Origin: an uncultured Bacteroidia bacterium
GTDB taxonomy: Bacteria > Bacteroidota > Bacteroidia > Bacteroidales > Prolixibacteraceae
Direction of reading: 5' to 3'
Assembly: GCA_903834845.1 (NCBI GenBank)
Contig: CAILKW010000804.1
Span: forward strand, 1 to 37,800
Length of the DNA stretch: 37,800 nt
Part shown: positions 35,212 through 37,800 of the stretch, in pieces
How the letters are laid out: each line of letters opens with the position of its first letter
Numbering within the stretch: position 1 is the first letter of the stretch
Translations under genes and position numbers: made by a program
Notes under the pieces: model-generated
Database searches by the model: none
Seen by the model: the letters and a program-made list of their open reading frames with translations, nothing else
What the model was told of the DNA's origin: nothing

Positions 35212-35706
35212 ATGGAATTGAACATAAAGATTCGAGAAATTGAAGGAACTGAAATATCTCAATTGGATACCTTTTTATATGAAGCAATCTTTATACCCAA
35301 AGGATTAGATAAGCCTGATAAAGAAATTATTAAAATACCGGAATTATCAATTTACATAAAGGATTTTGGCAAGGATTCGGATTTGTGTATTGTAGCTGAA
35401 ACACAAGGCTACTTGGTAGGTGCAATTTGGGCAAGAATATATGCTGAAACAGAAAAAGGATTTGGATATGTGGATTCAAAAACTCCCGAATTAAGCATGT
35501 CGGTTATTGAAAATTATCGCCAACATGGTATCGGAACAAAATTATTAAAAGCAATGATTGAAAAGTTGTCTCTTCTTGATTATCAACAAGTTTCATTAAG
35601 TGTAGATAAGCTGAATTACGCATTAAAACTGTATCAAAAATTTGGATTTGAGATTGTGAAATCCGATGAAAATTCCGCAACTATGATAAAGAGATTAAAA
35701 GAATAA
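35212..35706 (+). CDS. GNAT-family N-acetyltransferase
   Basis: A 164-residue acyl-CoA-dependent acetyltransferase of normal length. Motif A, IENYRQHGIGTKLLKAMIE (99-117), contains the R/Q-x-x-G-x-G/A CoA pyrophosphate loop at RQHGIG. Motif B at the end, NYALKLYQKFGFEIVKS, is the usual strand-helix closing. The N-terminal part (YEAIFIPKG and VGAIWARIY) is typical of GNATs annotated as small-molecule or peptide acetyltransferases. The substrate is unknown. It stands alone between palindromes N and O; GNATs are frequent passengers of integron cassettes. Confidence 0.9.
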   Translation: MELNIKIREIEGTEISQLDTFLYEAIFIPKGLDKPDKEIIKIPELSIYIKDFGKDSDLCIVAETQGYLVGAIWARIYAETEKGFGYVDSKTPELSMSVIENYRQHGIGTKLLKAMIEKLSLLDYQQVSLSVDKLNYALKLYQKFGFEIVKSDENSATMIKRLKE

Positions 35707-35716
35707 AACTGTCGGA

Positions 35717-35846
35717 GTATATCACACGCCATAAGCAATGCTGTGTGCATCAAGCAGGCAACAAAATAACTCACAGATAAGAATTTCTCGGCAGATACAA
35801 AAACTGCTACTTTTACCTACCCGGCTCATGGCGCAAACCTTTATAC
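35717..35846. repeat. att-like palindrome O
   Basis: CGCCATAAGC (35727-35736) pairs with GCTCATGGCG (35824-35833) with one mismatch. GTATA (35717-35721) pairs with TATAC (35842-35846); the left spacer is 5 bases and the right is 8, so the element is asymmetric. It begins 11 bases after the GNAT stop. Confidence 0.65.
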
Positions 35847-35871
35847 AATACTTATAAAACCGATTAAGAAT

Positions 35872-36471
35872 ATGCTAAGTTTCATTGGAAATCAATTTAG
35901 AAAGCCACGTGGATTCTGGGGAAGGATAATATTTTTTTCAATGAAAAAAAATAATAGATTCGCATATAATAAGATTGTTCAGGAATTAGAAATAAAGCAA
36001 AACGACAGAGTTCTTGAGATCGGATTTGGACCTGGAATCGGTATAAATATGATATGTAAAAATTTTAATTGTTCGGTTACAGGAATAGATTTTTCAGAAT
36101 TAATGTTCAGAGAAGCCCAATTACGTAACAAACGGCATATTGAAAATCATAAGTTAGTATTAAATTTTGGTGATTATCTTGACTTTAAATTTCCCGTGGA
36201 GAGTTTTGATAAAATATTTTTCATAAATGTAATCTACTTCTGGAACAATATCGAAAAGCCATTTATAAAGATAAAAGATGAGCTAAAACAGAATGGGATG
36301 TTATACATATTTATGGCTCATCCTACCGATTTAAAGAAACTGAAATTTACTAAAGATGACATTTTTAATAAATATACAATTGACTATGTTTGTGATAAGT
36401 TAAAAAATTTAGGATTCGAAAATATAGACTATAAATTTGATAATGGATATTATATAAAATGTAATAAATAA
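35872..36471 (+). CDS. Class I SAM-dependent methyltransferase
   Basis: A 199-residue methyltransferase. N-terminal MLSFIGNQFRKPRGFWGRII is typical of small bacterial class I enzymes. Motif I is VLEIGFGPGIGI (47-58), followed by motif II (VTGIDFSELMFREA) and the motif IV-like region FDKIFFINVIYFWNN. The C-terminal strands include GFENIDYKFDNGYYI. The substrate is unknown. It is somewhat short but complete. The gene stands alone between palindromes O and P. AT-rich like the other cassette-type genes. Confidence 0.9.
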   Translation: MLSFIGNQFRKPRGFWGRIIFFSMKKNNRFAYNKIVQELEIKQNDRVLEIGFGPGIGINMICKNFNCSVTGIDFSELMFREAQLRNKRHIENHKLVLNFGDYLDFKFPVESFDKIFFINVIYFWNNIEKPFIKIKDELKQNGMLYIFMAHPTDLKKLKFTKDDIFNKYTIDYVCDKLKNLGFENIDYKFDNGYYIKCNK

Positions 36472-36548
36472 ATCTTTTACAACAACAGGCATAAAATATA
36501 GCGGTTTATGTAGTATGCAAAGTGAAATAGACACCAGTAAACTTTGTG

Positions 36549-36585
36549 GCGGGTTACACCGAAATCTGCTGCATTCCGTACCCGC
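36549..36585. repeat. att-like palindrome P
   Basis: GCGGGTTAC (36549-36557) pairs with GTACCCGC (36578-36585), one unpaired base. Further AT-rich flanks (GGCATAAAATATAG near 36497, CCATTATACACTG near 36588) may be outer arms. It lies about 78 bases after the methyltransferase stop. Confidence 0.5.
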
Positions 36586-36607
36586 GGCCATTATACACTG
36601 ATTCTTT

Positions 36608-36814
36608 GAAAACAGCCAACCTGACAATCATAAAACTAAAAGTACAGATTCTGCAATTAAATCACTGACAGCAAAAATAGGAAAGCAAATTCAACAGATT
36701 GGGAAGAGAAAAATAATTGTATATCCTCATAATCATAAATTGTTCTATCATTCCGCAACCTTAGATAATGAAACTACCTTAAAAAAGGCTTTTACAGAAT
36801 TTGAACCTTGTTGA
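36608..36814 (+). pseudogene. Possible gene 3' fragment, unknown family
   Basis: An open frame without a start codon but with protein-like composition: AIKSLTAKIGKQIQQIGKRK, then IIVYPHNHKLFYH, then TLKKAFTEFEPC and a TGA. I do not recognise it. It sits between palindrome P and the terminator that closes the minus-strand genes, and may be the last scrap of the array. Confidence 0.35.
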
Positions 36815-36862
36815 AAGAGATAGTAAAAACGAAGGAAATAACGAAAGATTGATTTTATCAGT

Positions 36863-36894
36863 AAAAAAAAGGGAGCTCTTGGCTCCCTTTTTTT
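36863..36894. terminator. Bidirectional terminator at strand switch
   Basis: AAAAAAAGGGAGC pairs with GCTCCCTTTTTTT around a short TCTTG loop. It lies directly against the rubrerythrin stop codon on the minus strand and also closes the plus-strand array. This is the only place where transcription converges in the window. Confidence 0.85.
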
Positions 36895-36895
36895 A

Positions 36896-37507
36896 TTAGA
36901 TCATAATATACTTCTCTTTTCCGGTTTGACAGAATGCACATTTTTCGTCCATAGTGGCTTTATCATAAGTATTACCACAAATCGGACATACGGCATAATC
37001 AAACGGTAATGTGTTCTCGGCATTTGCACCTAATGCTGCAAGTGCTTTTTTGTAGAATTCAGCATGTTTTTTCTCGGTATCAGAAGCCCAATTAAATGAT
37101 CTTTCGGCTTTTTCTACCTTTTCGGCTTTTGCATCAGCAAGGAATTGAGGATACATTGTTGTTACTTCATACGTTTCACCTTCAATAGCTGCCTGAAGGT
37201 TTTCAGCACTTGTTTTTACCTCAAAAGCAGGTACAAAATCTTCCATCTTCTCACCTAAAGTTTCAAGGACTTTCCGATGATTGGCGGCATGAATTGATTC
37301 TGACTTAGAGGCAGCATCAAAAAGTTTAGCAATCGTGTCGTTGCCCTCTTCTCTGGCTTTTGCAGCAAATGCAGCATATTTGGCACTTGCTGTCGTTTCT
37401 CCCTTAATACCCGCTTTAAGGTTTTCAATAGTTTTAACCGGCTTTGGTGCGGTGCAACTTGTAAAAGCAATCACGCATACTAATGCAAAAAATAAAACGT
37501 TTCTCAT
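36896..37507 (-). CDS. Rubrerythrin with lipoprotein signal
   Basis: A 203-residue ferritin-like di-iron protein with rubredoxin-like tail, predicted to reduce peroxides and protect against oxygen in low-oxygen bacteria. Iron ligands: E37 in KGETTA, E70-x2-H73 in SESIHAANH, E111 in EGETYE, and E145-x2-H148 in EKKHAEF. C-terminal C174-x2-C177 and C190-x2-C193 form the rubredoxin-type iron site. Unusually it begins with a signal peptide ending FTSC-TAP (C18), a lipobox-like site, so it should be a membrane-anchored periplasmic or outer-membrane lipoprotein, whereas classical rubrerythrins are cytosolic. The gene is followed by a strong terminator and preceded by a small membrane-protein gene 24 bases upstream, possibly an operon. 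Confidence 0.92.
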   Translation of the reverse strand: MRNVLFFALVCVIAFTSCTAPKPVKTIENLKAGIKGETTASAKYAAFAAKAREEGNDTIAKLFDAASKSESIHAANHRKVLETLGEKMEDFVPAFEVKTSAENLQAAIEGETYEVTTMYPQFLADAKAEKVEKAERSFNWASDTEKKHAEFYKKALAALGANAENTLPFDYAVCPICGNTYDKATMDEKCAFCQTGKEKYIMI

Positions 37508-37531
37508 TGTGTTAATAGTGTTAAATTAAAA

Positions 37532-37800
37532 TTAAAGTGACATCATATAATTAAAAACAAGCGTTCCTCCAAAAAATCCCGTAATACTCACGGAAATTGC
37601 TGCAAGTCCATATAGAACAAATGCAATCCATTTAAGTTTAGTGTTTTCTTCGTTTTTTGATTGAATAAAAATTCTTATAGCAGCAGCAGCCAATAGAGTG
37701 CCAAGCGTAATCCAGGCAAAAAGTTCGTGCGTCTCGCGTATTTCGCCTGCAGCACCAGCCATTTCAGAGGTAAAAATAGTTCCTGTTAACCAGGCTGCGA
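37532..37800 (-). CDS. DUF2231-like membrane protein, 5' end outside window
   Basis: The minus-strand frame is open to the window edge. Codons before the internal ATG at 37762 already look coding (a GTIFTSE segment leading into MAGAAGEIRETHELFAW), so the start lies beyond 37800. The visible part has two membrane segments (WITLGTLLAAAAIRIFI and WIAFVLYGLAAISVSITGFF) followed by GGTLVFNYMM. The layout, with E-x-H-E before the first helix, resembles the C-terminal half of DUF2231 membrane proteins. It lies 24 bases upstream of the rubrerythrin gene and is probably co-transcribed; a membrane redox partner is one possible reading. Confidence 0.65.
   Translation of the reverse strand, partial: AAWLTGTIFTSEMAGAAGEIRETHELFAWITLGTLLAAAAIRIFIQSKNEENTKLKWIAFVLYGLAAISVSITGFFGGTLVFNYMMSL

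Noticed and set aside
1-37800. tRNA, rRNA or CRISPR arrays
   Set aside because: I looked for cloverleaf-like stems with CCA-type ends and for regularly spaced short direct repeats and saw none; the repeats present are long, unequal palindromes.

Overview
The window looks like accessory DNA from a member of the Bacteroidota, probably a plant-polysaccharide-degrading Bacteroidales-type bacterium. The evidence is AT-rich DNA, almost no Shine-Dalgarno signals, signal peptides ending in a Bacteroidota-style Q/S junction, and GH78 and GH106 alpha-L-rhamnosidases. A lipoprotein-type rubrerythrin suggests low-oxygen life. Every gene and gene remnant from base 1 to about 36,815 lies on the + strand. 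Only the last two genes (rubrerythrin and a DUF2231-like membrane protein) are on the - strand, behind a bidirectional terminator.

Two kinds of material are interleaved. The first is long, less AT-rich carbohydrate genes: a GH78 enzyme (224-3055), a GH106/GH78 pair (11738-17164) and a six-hairpin glycosidase-like protein (20723-22879). No SusC/SusD pair is present, so this is not a complete polysaccharide utilisation locus. The second is small, very AT-rich, functionally unrelated genes in one-to-three-gene packets: a CPBP protease, a membrane protein fused to a THEP1-like NTPase, an amidohydrolase, an LspA, an MBL hydrolase, a DUF2007 protein, a graspetide-like peptide operon, a type II restriction-modification pair, two NAD(P)-binding proteins, a YhcG nuclease, a profilin-like protein, a GNAT acetyltransferase and a methyltransferase.

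Most packets in the second class are bounded by asymmetric imperfect palindromes of about 70-150 bp. Many begin with ATAAC and end with GTTAT, and several left arms overlap or lie within about 15 bp of the preceding stop codon. A subset (19749, 28171, 34021, 35024) shares a right-arm-only box close to TTTTTCGTTAT. This resembles the attC sites of integron cassettes. Two decayed tyrosine-recombinase 3' ends (about 18172 and 23321), each followed by the same att-like palindrome, strengthen the comparison. No intact integrase is in the window. Gene debris (hsdR, hsdS/M, yhcG, a methyltransferase, a histidine kinase) shows rapid turnover.

The three most notable items are: (1) a three-gene graspetide-like operon (23859-25786) whose precursor carries three exact T-x-T-x-T-x4-E-x2-D-x-D core repeats; (2) a profilin-like protein with a bacterial signal peptide (34293-34724), very close in pattern to protist profilin; (3) the integron-like palindrome array that seems to carry both.
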